A stretch of 64,000 bases of DNA from Bacteroidota bacterium. Lineage in GTDB: Bacteria; Bacteroidota; Bacteroidia; Chitinophagales; Chitinophagaceae. Positions within the stretch are counted from its first letter, which is position 1, and the number at the start of each line of letters is the position of its first letter. The stretch lies in the NCBI GenBank assembly GCA_016183765.1, contig JACPEA010000011.1, forward strand, positions 372,001 to 436,000. Direction: 5' to 3'. The notes below the pieces were generated by a model. The model searched no databases. It saw only the letters and a program-made list of their open reading frames with translations, and was not told the DNA's origin. A program made the translations under genes and the position numbers. This document shows positions 27,134 to 36,877 of the stretch, piece by piece.

Positions 27134-28203
27134 AGATAACAGCGGTCCGCACCTGGATGGAACAACTGCCCCTGACCAAACCTTATACCATTGCCTACAA
27201 TACCTGTTCGCATACAGCGATCGTTTTCCTGGAGATAATGCTGGAGAACGGCATGACAGGCATCGGTTCGGCCAATCCTTTTGAAGAAGTGGTGGGCGAA
27301 ACGCCGGTACTCAGTTTTGCCAACCTGCAGTCGGTTCAGGTACAGGACCTGCTGAAAGGGAAAGATATCCGCAGTTTCCAGCAGCTGATCAGGGAGGCCG
27401 ATAAACTGTTCCCGCATTTGCCGGGTACGCTGGCAGCTATCGATATTGCCCTGCACGATGTTTTCTGCACCTGGCTGGGTATCCCGGTACTGTCTTTTTA
27501 CGGCCAACAGCAAGAGGCATTGTTAACGTCTGTTACCATCGGCATCAAACCTGCAGATGAAATGCTGGAAGAGGCGAAAGCTTACCATGCCCAGGGTTTC
27601 CGTATCCTCAAGATCAAAACCGGACTGGATGTGGAGGCGGATATAGAAAGAGTAAGCTTGCTGCACCAGGCATTTGGCAATACAATGAAGATCCGTGTAG
27701 ATGTCAACCAGGGATACGACAGCATTGCGTTGAAAAAATTCCTGGAAAATACCCGCTCATTGGCATTGGAACTGATTGAACAACCCCTGCCTTCCGGCCA
27801 GGAAGCCGCATTGTTGGCTTTTCCGGAAGCTGACAGGAAACAGCTGGTGGCTGATGAGAGCCTGCTCGATGCAGCTAGCGCGATCCGCCTGGCACAGTTG
27901 CCGCAGCCTTTTGGCGTGTTCAATATCAAACTGATGAAATGTGGCGGTATACTGGGCGCCCGCAATATAGCCACCATTGCCGAGCCGGCCGATATCGGTT
28001 TGTTCTGGGGCTGCAATGATGAAAGCATCGTAAGCATCAGTGCGGCACTGCATGTGGCGTATTCCTGTCCACATACCCGTTATATCGATCTCGATGGCAG
28101 TTTTGACCTCAGCAAAGACCTGGTCAGCGGAGGTTTTATGCTCAAAGATGGTTATCTCCATGCCCTGCAACAACCCGGCTTGGGACTGAAAAGACTTGAC
28201 TGA
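27130..28203 (+). CDS. dgcA: Enolase-superfamily racemase/epimerase, DgcA-like
   Basis: 357 residues of the muconate lactonizing enzyme subgroup. The catalytic KxK is Lys161/Lys163, metal ligands are Asp191 (VDVNQ), Glu217 (IEQP) and Asp242 (ADES), and the second-base Lys267 is in NIKLMK. All catalytic residues are present. Family members include L-Ala-D/L-Glu epimerases and N-acetyl-D-glutamate racemase (DgcA). Coupling to the DUF1611 gene favours DgcA; dipeptide epimerase is the alternative, since a D-aminoacylase heads the operon. Confidence 0.8.
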   Translation: MKITAVRTWMEQLPLTKPYTIAYNTCSHTAIVFLEIMLENGMTGIGSANPFEEVVGETPVLSFANLQSVQVQDLLKGKDIRSFQQLIREADKLFPHLPGTLAAIDIALHDVFCTWLGIPVLSFYGQQQEALLTSVTIGIKPADEMLEEAKAYHAQGFRILKIKTGLDVEADIERVSLLHQAFGNTMKIRVDVNQGYDSIALKKFLENTRSLALELIEQPLPSGQEAALLAFPEADRKQLVADESLLDAASAIRLAQLPQPFGVFNIKLMKCGGILGARNIATIAEPADIGLFWGCNDESIVSISAALHVAYSCPHTRYIDLDGSFDLSKDLVSGGFMLKDGYLHALQQPGLGLKRLD

Positions 28204-28306
28204 TCCAATCCTCATACTATCATAGCGTAAAATCGTAACGCACTACATTTTACCCTGAAAATGCGGTAATGGTATGATCGCAACCTGATAAAATACAGTT
28301 TACAGC

Positions 28307-28320
28307 ATGACAATTGTCAT
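28307..28320. promoter_or_regulatory. 14 bp perfect palindrome upstream of ppdK
   Basis: ATGACAATTGTCAT is its own reverse complement and lies 40 bp before the ppdK start. A second small hairpin, GTCTAA-TT-TTAGAC, is at 28340-28353. These may be operator sites; the binding protein is unknown. Confidence 0.45.
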
Positions 28321-28360
28321 AACCCGGCGCAGGATAGCTGTCTAATTTTAGACTATTAAA

Positions 28361-31129
28361 ATGTACTATATGACAAAGAAGCGTACCGCAAAGAAATACG
28401 TCTATTTTTTTGGCGCCGGCAAGGCCGACGGAAATGAATCCATGAAGAATCTATTGGGTGGTAAGGGTGCAAACCTGGCCGAAATGGCGGGCCATCCCAA
28501 ACTGAAATTGCCCGTGCCTCCGGGATTTACCATTTCTACGGAACTGTGTACCTATTATTACGACCACAAACGCACCTATCCTTCCGTGTTGCAGGCACAG
28601 GTGAATGCGGCACTGGCTTCCATTGAAAAGATAACCGGAAAAAAATTCGGCGATCCTGATAATCCACTATTACTCTCTGTACGTTCCGGTGCCCGCCGCA
28701 GTATGCCGGGTATGATGGATACGGTGCTGGATATCGGTTTGAATGATACAACGATCCAGGGTCTGATCAAACAATCAGGTGATGAACGTTTTGCGTATGA
28801 TGCTTACAGAAGGCTGGTGATGATGTATGCCGATGTGGTGATGGAAAAAGCCAGCGGTATTGAACCCAAGAACGGAAAAGGCATCCGCAAAGTGCTGGAT
28901 GAAAAACTGGAGTCCATCAAACACAAGCAGGGTTATACGTCCGATACAGACCTCACCGTTCCGGAACTGAAAGCACTGGTGAAGGATTTTAAGGCAACCG
29001 TGAAAAAAGTATTGGGCAAACCCTTCCCCGAAGATCCGCTGGAACAGCTCTGGGGCGGTATCGGCGGTGTGTTCGGCAGCTGGAATGGTAAACGGGCCAT
29101 TGAATACCGCCGCATTGAAAAGATCCCGGATGAGTGGGGAACTGCAGTGAACGTGCAGGCGATGGTGTTTGGTAACATGGGTAACGACAGTGCTACCGGC
29201 GTAGCTTTTACCCGCAACCCCGGAACCGGCGAAAACAAATTCTATGGCGAATACCTGGTGAATGCCCAGGGAGAAGATGTGGTGGCAGGTATCAGAACAC
29301 CCGCCCCCATCAACACCTATTCTAAAAACGATCATAGCCGCAACCTGGATACGCTGGAAAAACTGATGCCGAAACTGTACAAAGAGCTTGACCAGTACCA
29401 GCAGCGCCTGGAGAAACACTATAAGGACATGCAGGACATCGAGTTCACCATTGAAAAAGGTAAACTCTATATGCTGCAGTGCCGCGTTGGTAAGCGAAAT
29501 GGTGTTGCTGCCGTTCGGATGGCCACAGAAATGTACAGCGAGAAACTGATCGATATCAAAACAGCCATCATGCGGGTAGCTCCCAACCAGCTGGTAGAAC
29601 TGCTGTTGCCCATGCTTGACCCCAAAGTGGAAGCGGTTACCAAACCGATCGCCAAAGGTCTGCCTGCAGGGCCGGGTGGTGCACAGGGCCGGGTGGTGTT
29701 CTCTTCTGCAGAAGCCGTGGAATGGGCACGTAAGGGAGAGAAAGTGATCCTGGTGCGTGAGGAGACTTCTCCCGAAGATGTGGATGGTATGCACAAATCG
29801 CAGGCGATCCTCACCACCAAAGGTGGTATGACCTCACACGCCGCACTGGTTGCGCGCGGCTGGGGTAAATGCTGTATTGTAGGATGTAATGATATTGAGA
29901 TACATACTGACACCAAAACCTTCAAAGCCCAAAACGGCACTGTAGTAAAAGAAGGCGATGTGATTACCCTGAACGGAACCAAGGGCCTGGTGTATGTAGG
30001 TAGTATACCGCTTGTGGCGATAGACCTGAACAAGAACAAAGCGTACCAGAACCTGATGGTATTGGTAGACAAGACCAAGTTGATGGGTGTGCGCACCAAT
30101 GCAGAAACACCACAGGATGCGGCACAGGCCATGGCATTTGGTGCAGAAGGTATTGGATTGTTCAGGACAGAACACATGTTTTATGGCGAAAACAGTGAGC
30201 AACCTCTGTTCCTGTTGCGTAAGATGATCATGAGCAAAACAGAACCCGAGAGGAGAAAAGCGCTGAATGAGCTGTTCGTGTTTGTGAAAAAAGATATCAA
30301 AGACACCATGCAGGTGATGAAGGGCAATCCGGTAACCATCCGTTTGCTTGACCCGCCACTGCACGAGTTTGTACCGCATGATGTAGAGAAACTACAGCAG
30401 CTGAGCAAAGAGCTGGGTATCAGTATGAGTGTATTACGCAGAAGGGTATTGGCCTTACACGAGAACAACCCGATGCTGGGTCACCGGGGTGTACGTTTAG
30501 GCGTAAGTTATCCCGAGATCACCGAAATGCAGATACGCGCCATACTGGAGTCAACAGCAGAACTGGTGAAAGCAGGTAAAAAAGCGTATCCCGAGATTAT
30601 GGTGCCGGTTACCTGTACTGTGAATGAGCTTACACACCAGAAAGCCATTGTGGACAGGGTGTACAAGGAAGTATGTGGGAAACTGAAAGTAAAATCCATC
30701 CCGTACCTCTATGGTACCATGATAGAAATACCAAGGGCTGCACTGATGGCTGATAAGATGGCGATCGAAGCCGATTTCTTCAGCTTCGGTACCAATGACC
30801 TTACCCAGATGAGTTTTGGATTCAGCCGGGATGATGTAGGCGGATTCTTACCCAATTATATGGACCAGAAAATTTTACTGGACGATCCTTTCCAGACCAT
30901 TGACCAGGAAGGTGTAGGAGAACTGATCAAAGACGGAACAGAGCGCGGACGGAAAACCAAACCCAAATTGAAAGTGGGTATCTGTGGAGAACATGGCGGT
31001 GATCCGGAAAGTGTTAAATTCTGCCATCGTATCGGTATGAACTATGTCAGTTGCTCACCATTCCGCGTACCTATTGCGCGACTGGCAGCGGCACAGGCAG
31101 CCGTTATGTATGGAAAAGTAAAGGCGTAA
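28361..31129 (+). CDS. ppdK: Pyruvate, phosphate dikinase
   Basis: 922 residues. It interconverts pyruvate, ATP and phosphate with phosphoenolpyruvate, AMP and pyrophosphate in the cytoplasm. An N-terminal ATP-grasp domain (LLGGKGANLAEMA; SVRSGARRSMPGMMDTVL) is followed by the phosphohistidine domain, with catalytic His in TTKGGMTSHAALVARGWGK. The C-terminal PEP-binding barrel has FGTNDLTQMSFG and GICGEHGGDPESV. An alternative start ATG is 9 nt downstream. A terminator follows. Likely serves gluconeogenesis or PPi-linked glycolysis. Confidence 0.96.
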   Translation: MYYMTKKRTAKKYVYFFGAGKADGNESMKNLLGGKGANLAEMAGHPKLKLPVPPGFTISTELCTYYYDHKRTYPSVLQAQVNAALASIEKITGKKFGDPDNPLLLSVRSGARRSMPGMMDTVLDIGLNDTTIQGLIKQSGDERFAYDAYRRLVMMYADVVMEKASGIEPKNGKGIRKVLDEKLESIKHKQGYTSDTDLTVPELKALVKDFKATVKKVLGKPFPEDPLEQLWGGIGGVFGSWNGKRAIEYRRIEKIPDEWGTAVNVQAMVFGNMGNDSATGVAFTRNPGTGENKFYGEYLVNAQGEDVVAGIRTPAPINTYSKNDHSRNLDTLEKLMPKLYKELDQYQQRLEKHYKDMQDIEFTIEKGKLYMLQCRVGKRNGVAAVRMATEMYSEKLIDIKTAIMRVAPNQLVELLLPMLDPKVEAVTKPIAKGLPAGPGGAQGRVVFSSAEAVEWARKGEKVILVREETSPEDVDGMHKSQAILTTKGGMTSHAALVARGWGKCCIVGCNDIEIHTDTKTFKAQNGTVVKEGDVITLNGTKGLVYVGSIPLVAIDLNKNKAYQNLMVLVDKTKLMGVRTNAETPQDAAQAMAFGAEGIGLFRTEHMFYGENSEQPLFLLRKMIMSKTEPERRKALNELFVFVKKDIKDTMQVMKGNPVTIRLLDPPLHEFVPHDVEKLQQLSKELGISMSVLRRRVLALHENNPMLGHRGVRLGVSYPEITEMQIRAILESTAELVKAGKKAYPEIMVPVTCTVNELTHQKAIVDRVYKEVCGKLKVKSIPYLYGTMIEIPRAALMADKMAIEADFFSFGTNDLTQMSFGFSRDDVGGFLPNYMDQKILLDDPFQTIDQEGVGELIKDGTERGRKTKPKLKVGICGEHGGDPESVKFCHRIGMNYVSCSPFRVPIARLAAAQAAVMYGKVKA

Positions 31130-31157
31130 GTGAGATTCGCCGGGTATCAACATGGGG

Positions 31158-31183
31158 GCCGGAATAGTTTCCGGCTCTTGTGC
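31158..31183 (+). terminator. Terminator after ppdK
   Basis: GCCGGAA (31158-31164), loop TAGT, TTCCGGC (31169-31175), then TCTTGTGCTTTG. Confidence 0.6.
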
Positions 31184-31238
31184 TTTGTATCAGGTAATGC
31201 CCGGATACAGGCAAACATGAGCATTAAAAAATCATTCC

Positions 31239-31290
31239 CGCGCCTTTGCACTTTCGCGAGCATATTTTCCCGCAAAGATGCAAAGATGCA
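31239..31290. repeat. Dispersed CGCCTTTGC/GCAAAGATG-type repeat
   Basis: CGCGCCTTTGCACTTTCGCG and the inverted-like CGCAAAGATGCAAAGATGC. Related in pattern to the repeats at 20888-20985. Confidence 0.5.
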
Positions 31291-31298
31291 GTTGGTTG

Positions 31299-32375
31299 TT
31301 ATTTCAGGACCCTGTTCAGGGTCCTGCTGGCGTAGGGTGGCCGGATGGCCCAGCTGTGTTTATTGGAAGGACGGATTACTAGCCAGTAAAAGAAGAACAG
31401 GGTTGTTGCAACGGTAATGCCACGCACCACCCAGAAAGGAACGGAGGCGCTGAGATCAATCAGTAGACCATCGTCTGCAAAACTGCCCATACCCAGTAAT
31501 GCGGGTATACGGTACCAGTAATAACAGGATACCCCGGCCGCGGCAAACAGTCCACTCAGTTTTCTTGCATGACCCGGGATGATCAGTTCCACAAAAATGG
31601 CATAGATGGATAAAGTAAGCAGCATACCCATCAACGGCATTTCATAAACACCCGGAAATGCATTGATGCCAGCGATATACTGGTTATCCGGAACATGGAA
31701 CCATCCCCAGATAAAACCGGGAAGCCCACCCACAATGAGCCAGCCGCTGAGTTTATGGTAGAGGGTCTTTACAGAAGCTGTCGGATGAATATTAGGGGTA
31801 GAATCCGGGCAGGGCACCACGCAGTTCATACATTTATCGCAGTGTGCATTGGGAACACTGAAAGCTACATTGCTGCCATACAGTTTCTCAACTGGATGAA
31901 CCGGGCAAAGACCGGAGCACCACGCACTTTTCCATTCGTAGAAGAAACCGAGAACCACACCTGCACAGGCCAGCGAAACGATGAGTAAACCGCTGGCAAC
32001 GCCGTTGTTATTAAAAACTGCATGGCGCAGCGGCACAATACTGAACAACAGCAGTACACTGGCCAGGTTCAGCATGCCCAGCTGTTTGGCGCTGAGCTTT
32101 TTTCTTTGTGAGAGCCCCCAATGCCTGGGTAACAGGTTGGTAATGGCCAGCGGACAAACATTGCGCCAGATGCCGGCCGCCAAAACAAACAAAGCGGGTG
32201 CCACGGGAATCAGGATATTCCAGAAGACCAGCAAACCCAGTTTGGGCAGCAGGAACAGGCTTAGTAAGATAGCCGCGCCTATCAGCCATACCAATGCTTG
32301 AATAATATGCCAATACAAAATGGTACGGGCCGAAAAGGCAGTTCTTTTGGAGAGGGGAACAACTGTGTCATTCAT
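31299..32375 (-). CDS. Membrane protein with 4Fe-4S binding motifs
   Basis: 358 residues with eight or so membrane segments. A middle segment reads CSGLCPVHPVEK, and then CDKCMNCVVPCPD, a CxxCxxCxxxC cluster ligand set as in NapH/CcoG-like polyferredoxin membrane proteins. It probably passes electrons in the inner membrane. The partner is unknown. The last codons lie within a perfect inverted repeat, AGGACCCTG (31306-31314) / CAGGGTCCT (31317-31325), which may also serve as the mRNA end. Not obviously linked to neighbours. Confidence 0.75.
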   Translation of the reverse strand: MNDTVVPLSKRTAFSARTILYWHIIQALVWLIGAAILLSLFLLPKLGLLVFWNILIPVAPALFVLAAGIWRNVCPLAITNLLPRHWGLSQRKKLSAKQLGMLNLASVLLLFSIVPLRHAVFNNNGVASGLLIVSLACAGVVLGFFYEWKSAWCSGLCPVHPVEKLYGSNVAFSVPNAHCDKCMNCVVPCPDSTPNIHPTASVKTLYHKLSGWLIVGGLPGFIWGWFHVPDNQYIAGINAFPGVYEMPLMGMLLTLSIYAIFVELIIPGHARKLSGLFAAAGVSCYYWYRIPALLGMGSFADDGLLIDLSASVPFWVVRGITVATTLFFFYWLVIRPSNKHSWAIRPPYASRTLNRVLK

Positions 32376-32482
32376 AGATGGTCGCCATCATGGGGGTAAT
32401 AACGCATGTGGCTGCAGCAATTTAAAATTTGCTGCCTTTACAAAAGATGACTTTTATCAGGTTGCACAAATAGAAAAAATGC

Positions 32483-34477
32483 TTATACGGGCAGGGTTAC
32501 TTTGAAGATACTTCCCCTGGTGGCCCGTTGTTCTATGTTGAACTCGCCGCCATGGCGGGCAATAAATTCTTTACAAATGAGCAAGCCCAGGCCGGTACCA
32601 CGCTCTTTGGCAGTACCCCTGCGCGAATTACTCAGGCTGGCCTGTAACAGCTGTTGTTTGGTCTCCTCGCTCATGCCCACTCCTTCATCAATCACCCTGA
32701 TTTCCACTGCACCGGGAAGTTGTCTGATTTCTATTTCTATATGACTGTTCTTATGGCTGAACTTAATTGCATTACTGAGCAGGTTACGGATAATGAAATC
32801 GAGCATTTCCTTATCGGCAAACAAAGTCAGTTTTTCATCCAGGCTGGGATTGATCTGTACCTGTTTCATATGCGCCTGCAGGTATAAGAGACGGATATTT
32901 TTTTCGATCACTGTTTTGGCCAGCAGTATTTCAGGCTTAAACTCGAGCAGATGCATCTGGCTCTTGCTCCATTGCAGCAGGTTATAGAGTAACTCGTTCA
33001 GGTAATCGAGTGATCCCTGGGCTTCTTTTACCAGCTTCTTTTTTTCTTCTTCATTCAGTTTTTCGTGGTGCTGTGTAATGAGTTTGAGAAAAGACTGCAT
33101 GGTAGCCAGTGGGTTTCGCAGATCGTGTGAGATGATAGAAAAAAGTTTATCTTTTACACTATTCAGCTGCGATAACTGGTTTTTGGAATCCTCCAGTTCA
33201 TATATGGTTTTTTCCAGTGTAATGTTCTGTTGCTTCAGGTCCTGCGTTTGCTGTTCTACCTGTATCTGCAATTCCTGTTTCTGCTGTTCAATCATCTGTT
33301 TTTTCTCGCGTTCCACTTCCAGTGCAATCCTTTCTTTTTCAATTCTTTGCACTGCCAGTTCCTGGCGTGTCTGGTTGTAACGGCTGGCCAGACCCAGTGC
33401 AAAAACAATCACCTGTATCACAAAACCGATCTGCACAAAATAGCGGGTATAAAAATTATCTTCCACCCATCCCATCTCGCGCAGGATAAAAAGTATGGCG
33501 CCGATTACCAGCAGGGCATTGGCGGTAATAAAATATTTGGCTGGTTCATAACGGTCTGCGTAATAAGCTACCAGTCCGGCCACTAGCATCAGTATCAATA
33601 CCAGGGTTCCTATCAAACCTACTGCCACGATCAGCGAATCTAGATAATCAATATCTGCTAAGAAGGTAGTCATACCGGTAATCATTAGTAAACCACATGC
33701 GGCAATCAGCAGATTAATGACCCTGTTCAACCTCGGCATTAACGAGTTGGTAAGCAGGTAACTTTTGGTGAATAGTAACCGGGCCAGGTTGGTAAAAGGA
33801 ACAATGATGGTATAACAGAAAGTGTCCCAGCGGGGTAAACCGGACCAGAGATATTCAATTCCGAAACCGTAATAAAAAGCAAGGTAGAGACCCAATCCAG
33901 CAATACTTAATACATAATAGAGATAACTCACATCCCTCACTCCGTAAAAAATAAAGAGGTTATACAAAGCCATTACCAGGATAGTACCTAGAAAAATGCC
34001 CTGCCAGAACAGTCTTCGGGTATCCTGTTGTTCAAAGCCGGTGGTAGGCTGTAGACTGATATCTGCTTTTTGGGGTTGATAGATACTGTACACCGCGTTG
34101 TTAAATATCCTAATTGTATATACGGTATTACGGGGAAGGATAAATCTGACCACATTGCTGTTAGAAGGGTGATTCCGCTTGTGTAAGGGCAGCAGGGAAC
34201 CGGTGACCAATTGCTGTTTTTGCTTACCATCATCTATCACTACGGTAATAAAACCGCTTTTTGGAAAACCCATCACTAAGTCCTGGTCGTATGCAGCTGT
34301 ATTTTGCAGGGTGAATAAAGTGGTATAAAACGGGCCATCACTTCCCTCAGATTCCTGCCAATGCAGGCTTTCGTGGCTAATGGTAATCGGCTTCCCGTTA
34401 AAGGAAACGGTGGTTACCTGTGCAGATAAAGGTAGTAAGCAGCAACTGAAAAGGAATATGAACAGGCTATGTTTCAG
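32483..34477 (-). CDS. 7TMR-DISM sensor histidine kinase
   Basis: 664 residues if translation starts at CTG 34477. The open frame extends upstream of the first ATG/GTG (34276) and there encodes a plausible signal peptide (LKHSLFIFLFSCCLLPLSAQ) and the start of a DISMED2-like periplasmic domain, so the true N-terminus is almost surely there. The only start-like codon before the in-frame TAA at 34484-34486 is CTG. Then come seven membrane helices, a coiled coil, HisKA with His451 (SHDLRNP) and HATPase (DEGVGMS, GTGLGL). It diverges from the LytTR regulator at 34506 with 28 nt between, so the two form a likely two-component pair. Confidence 0.85.
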   Translation of the reverse strand: MKHSLFIFLFSCCLLPLSAQVTTVSFNGKPITISHESLHWQESEGSDGPFYTTLFTLQNTAAYDQDLVMGFPKSGFITVVIDDGKQKQQLVTGSLLPLHKRNHPSNSNVVRFILPRNTVYTIRIFNNAVYSIYQPQKADISLQPTTGFEQQDTRRLFWQGIFLGTILVMALYNLFIFYGVRDVSYLYYVLSIAGLGLYLAFYYGFGIEYLWSGLPRWDTFCYTIIVPFTNLARLLFTKSYLLTNSLMPRLNRVINLLIAACGLLMITGMTTFLADIDYLDSLIVAVGLIGTLVLILMLVAGLVAYYADRYEPAKYFITANALLVIGAILFILREMGWVEDNFYTRYFVQIGFVIQVIVFALGLASRYNQTRQELAVQRIEKERIALEVEREKKQMIEQQKQELQIQVEQQTQDLKQQNITLEKTIYELEDSKNQLSQLNSVKDKLFSIISHDLRNPLATMQSFLKLITQHHEKLNEEEKKKLVKEAQGSLDYLNELLYNLLQWSKSQMHLLEFKPEILLAKTVIEKNIRLLYLQAHMKQVQINPSLDEKLTLFADKEMLDFIIRNLLSNAIKFSHKNSHIEIEIRQLPGAVEIRVIDEGVGMSEETKQQLLQASLSNSRRGTAKERGTGLGLLICKEFIARHGGEFNIEQRATRGSIFKVTLPV

Positions 34478-34505
34478 AAAGAATTATTTCAAGTAAATTT
34501 AGGCA

Positions 34506-35234
34506 ATGGGAGGAATAAAAATTTTATTAGTAGAGGATGACTGGATCATAGCCAAAGAAATTACGCTTTCGTTAAACGATCTGGGTTTTGAAGTGGTGGG
34601 TAATTTTGATGCAGGAGAGGATGCCCTGAAAAAAATCCCGGAACTCAAACCAGATATCGTTTTGCTGGATATAGGTTTAAGCGGAGAAATGACAGGTATC
34701 GATACCGCCCGGGAGATCAAACGGCAATACCAGGTGCCTTTCATTTTTCTCACGGCGCTGGCCGATTCTACTACCATCGAGCAAGCCAAGCTGACCGAAC
34801 CCTATGCCTACCTGGTTAAACCGGTTAAAGCCGAAACTTTATATTCTACCATTGAAATCACCCTTCACAATGCAGCCCAGCGCAAAGATCCTACACCGCC
34901 ACTAAAAGAAGGGCTGACTATTGATGACAGTATTTTCGTAAAAACAAAGAACCGCCTGGAAAAGATCCTACTCAGAGATATACGCTGGGTAGAAGCTTCT
35001 GATATTTACGCATTGGTATGTACGGCCACCGGTACATATTTACTTAATACCAGCCTGAAAGCAGTGGAAGAAAAATTTCCTGCTACCTGTTTTCTCCGGG
35101 TGCACCGCTCTTATATTGTTAATCTGGACAAAATAGAAGCGATTGAAGAAGATGATCTGGTAATCACGGATCAGCGGATTCCCATTGGGAAAACCTATAG
35201 GGAAAAGCTGATGAGCCGTCTTTCCTTTCTCTGA
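34506..35234 (+). CDS. LytTR-type response regulator
   Basis: 242 residues. The receiver domain has the phospho-acceptor Asp55 (IVLLDIGLSG), acidic residues Asp11/Asp12 and the Lys of YLVKPVK. The LytTR DNA-binding domain covers about 140-242 (RDIRWVEASDIYALV, FLRVHRSYIVNLDKI). Partner of the divergent sensor kinase. It is likely to control the transport and catabolic genes downstream, although 110 nt separate it from the symporter gene. Confidence 0.92.
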   Translation: MGGIKILLVEDDWIIAKEITLSLNDLGFEVVGNFDAGEDALKKIPELKPDIVLLDIGLSGEMTGIDTAREIKRQYQVPFIFLTALADSTTIEQAKLTEPYAYLVKPVKAETLYSTIEITLHNAAQRKDPTPPLKEGLTIDDSIFVKTKNRLEKILLRDIRWVEASDIYALVCTATGTYLLNTSLKAVEEKFPATCFLRVHRSYIVNLDKIEAIEEDDLVITDQRIPIGKTYREKLMSRLSFL

Positions 35235-35344
35235 AAAATACGTTCACCTTACAGAAAAGGCTGTTCACCCCTAAAAAAGCTATGCTGGCAAGTAAGCTGT
35301 TAATTGTTTGTTGTAAGAAGATATTTTCAATGTAACGATTGCTT

Positions 35345-36877
35345 ATGAACCAGATTGCCAGTCCGGGCATGGTATCCGCTATTTGGATTGCCCTGCTTTT
35401 ATATATAAGTGCTATTGTTTTCTTCGTTATACGCGGGGCCTTACAAACGCGTAACATGAAAGATTTTGCGCTGGGCAGCATTCAGTTTTCTCCATCTTTT
35501 CTCGGTCTCTCGCTGGCTGCTTCAATGAGCAGTGCCGCTACCTTTATCATCAATCCGGGTTTTGTGGCTTACTATGGAGTGAGTGGGTTTTTGTCTATGG
35601 CTGTTTTTTTGCCTATCGGCACATTGGTTTCACTGGCTATCTTATCGCGCCGGTTTCGTAAATATGGTCAGTCGGTAAACGCCCGTACCATTGCCCAGTG
35701 GATGGGTATCCGTTACCAAAGCAGTGGTTTTGCCCTGTTCTTCGGATTTCTTTCCTTATTAATGATTGCATTTATTGTCATGATCTGTGTAGGACTTACA
35801 CAAGTGATCTCCCGTTCTTTAAACCTGGAGGTATTACCTACGTTGATTGGGGTCGTGGTATTTACGTTTACGTATATGATGTTTGGCGGAGCTAACAGCA
35901 TGGTATATACTAATACAGTACAGGCCTTTCTCAAACTGGTGGTGGCTGTGATTCTGCTTACTTCCGGGTATGAATATTTTTCGGAAGGAGTACATGGTTT
36001 TCTGGGTAAACTGGCAGCCATAGACCCGGTACTGACACATCCCTTTAATCCTGCAAGTCCATTGTTCCGGGATTTTTTCGAAGTAGTAATCTGTCAGCTG
36101 GTAGTGGGAACCGCCATTGTTTGTCAGCCGCATATTCTTACCCGTTCCCTTCTATTAAAGAACGATAAAGACCTGAACCGTTTTCTTACGGTGGCTATTC
36201 TGGCGCAAGCTTTGTTCTTTATGGTAGTGTTTGTGGGGTTATATGCCCGCATCCTGTTTCCCAATCTGCAGTTACATGGCCAGGCTATTCCTTTGGATGG
36301 GGTGATGGGCACTTTTGTAGTGAGCCGTTTTCCGGTATACATCGCCATCATTCTGGTATTGGGAATGATCTCTGCGGGAATGGCTACGCTGGAAGGACTG
36401 ATCCAGTCACTGAGTACTACGTTTACCTCTGATATCATTAAACCACTCACCGGCAACAGGCTCATTCGCGAATCTGAAAAATCGGGCGGTATTATGAGTG
36501 AGCTGGTGATGAACCGGATAGTAATCGGACTGATGGCAGTGGTGTCTATCTATATCTCGTACCAGCAATTGCTGAAACCTGATCTGAGTGTGGGCATTTT
36601 TGCCCAGAATGGCGTGTATGCTTATTTCTGCGGAGCTTTTGTGCCGGTACTCTTCGGTATTTTTCTGAAGGATGTGCCAAGAACAGCAGCTATCGCCGCC
36701 AGTATTACAGCCGTATCATTGCATTTTGCAGTATACTATGGCAGGCTAACACCATATATGCACAGCGGCACCCGTAATCCAGGTGTGGCAGCAGCAATTG
36801 CGATTCTGTGTTCATTGGTTGTGGGTCTTGTTTTATATTATGCACTGAAACCAAAAACCAAATTGGCAGCCGCATGA
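35345..36877 (+). CDS. Sodium:solute symporter (SSS family)
   Basis: 510 residues with about thirteen membrane helices and the SSS-type stretch LGLSLAASMSSAATFIINPG. ATG 35345 is preferred over the TTG two codons before it. Inner-membrane uptake of a small solute with sodium; SSS members carry sugars, amino acids or monocarboxylates. Its stop overlaps the start of a periplasmic hydrolase gene (ATGA at 36874), so the two are coupled. The ligase gene downstream suggests a carboxylate substrate (inference). Confidence 0.9.
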   Translation: MNQIASPGMVSAIWIALLLYISAIVFFVIRGALQTRNMKDFALGSIQFSPSFLGLSLAASMSSAATFIINPGFVAYYGVSGFLSMAVFLPIGTLVSLAILSRRFRKYGQSVNARTIAQWMGIRYQSSGFALFFGFLSLLMIAFIVMICVGLTQVISRSLNLEVLPTLIGVVVFTFTYMMFGGANSMVYTNTVQAFLKLVVAVILLTSGYEYFSEGVHGFLGKLAAIDPVLTHPFNPASPLFRDFFEVVICQLVVGTAIVCQPHILTRSLLLKNDKDLNRFLTVAILAQALFFMVVFVGLYARILFPNLQLHGQAIPLDGVMGTFVVSRFPVYIAIILVLGMISAGMATLEGLIQSLSTTFTSDIIKPLTGNRLIRESEKSGGIMSELVMNRIVIGLMAVVSIYISYQQLLKPDLSVGIFAQNGVYAYFCGAFVPVLFGIFLKDVPRTAAIAASITAVSLHFAVYYGRLTPYMHSGTRNPGVAAAIAILCSLVVGLVLYYALKPKTKLAAA

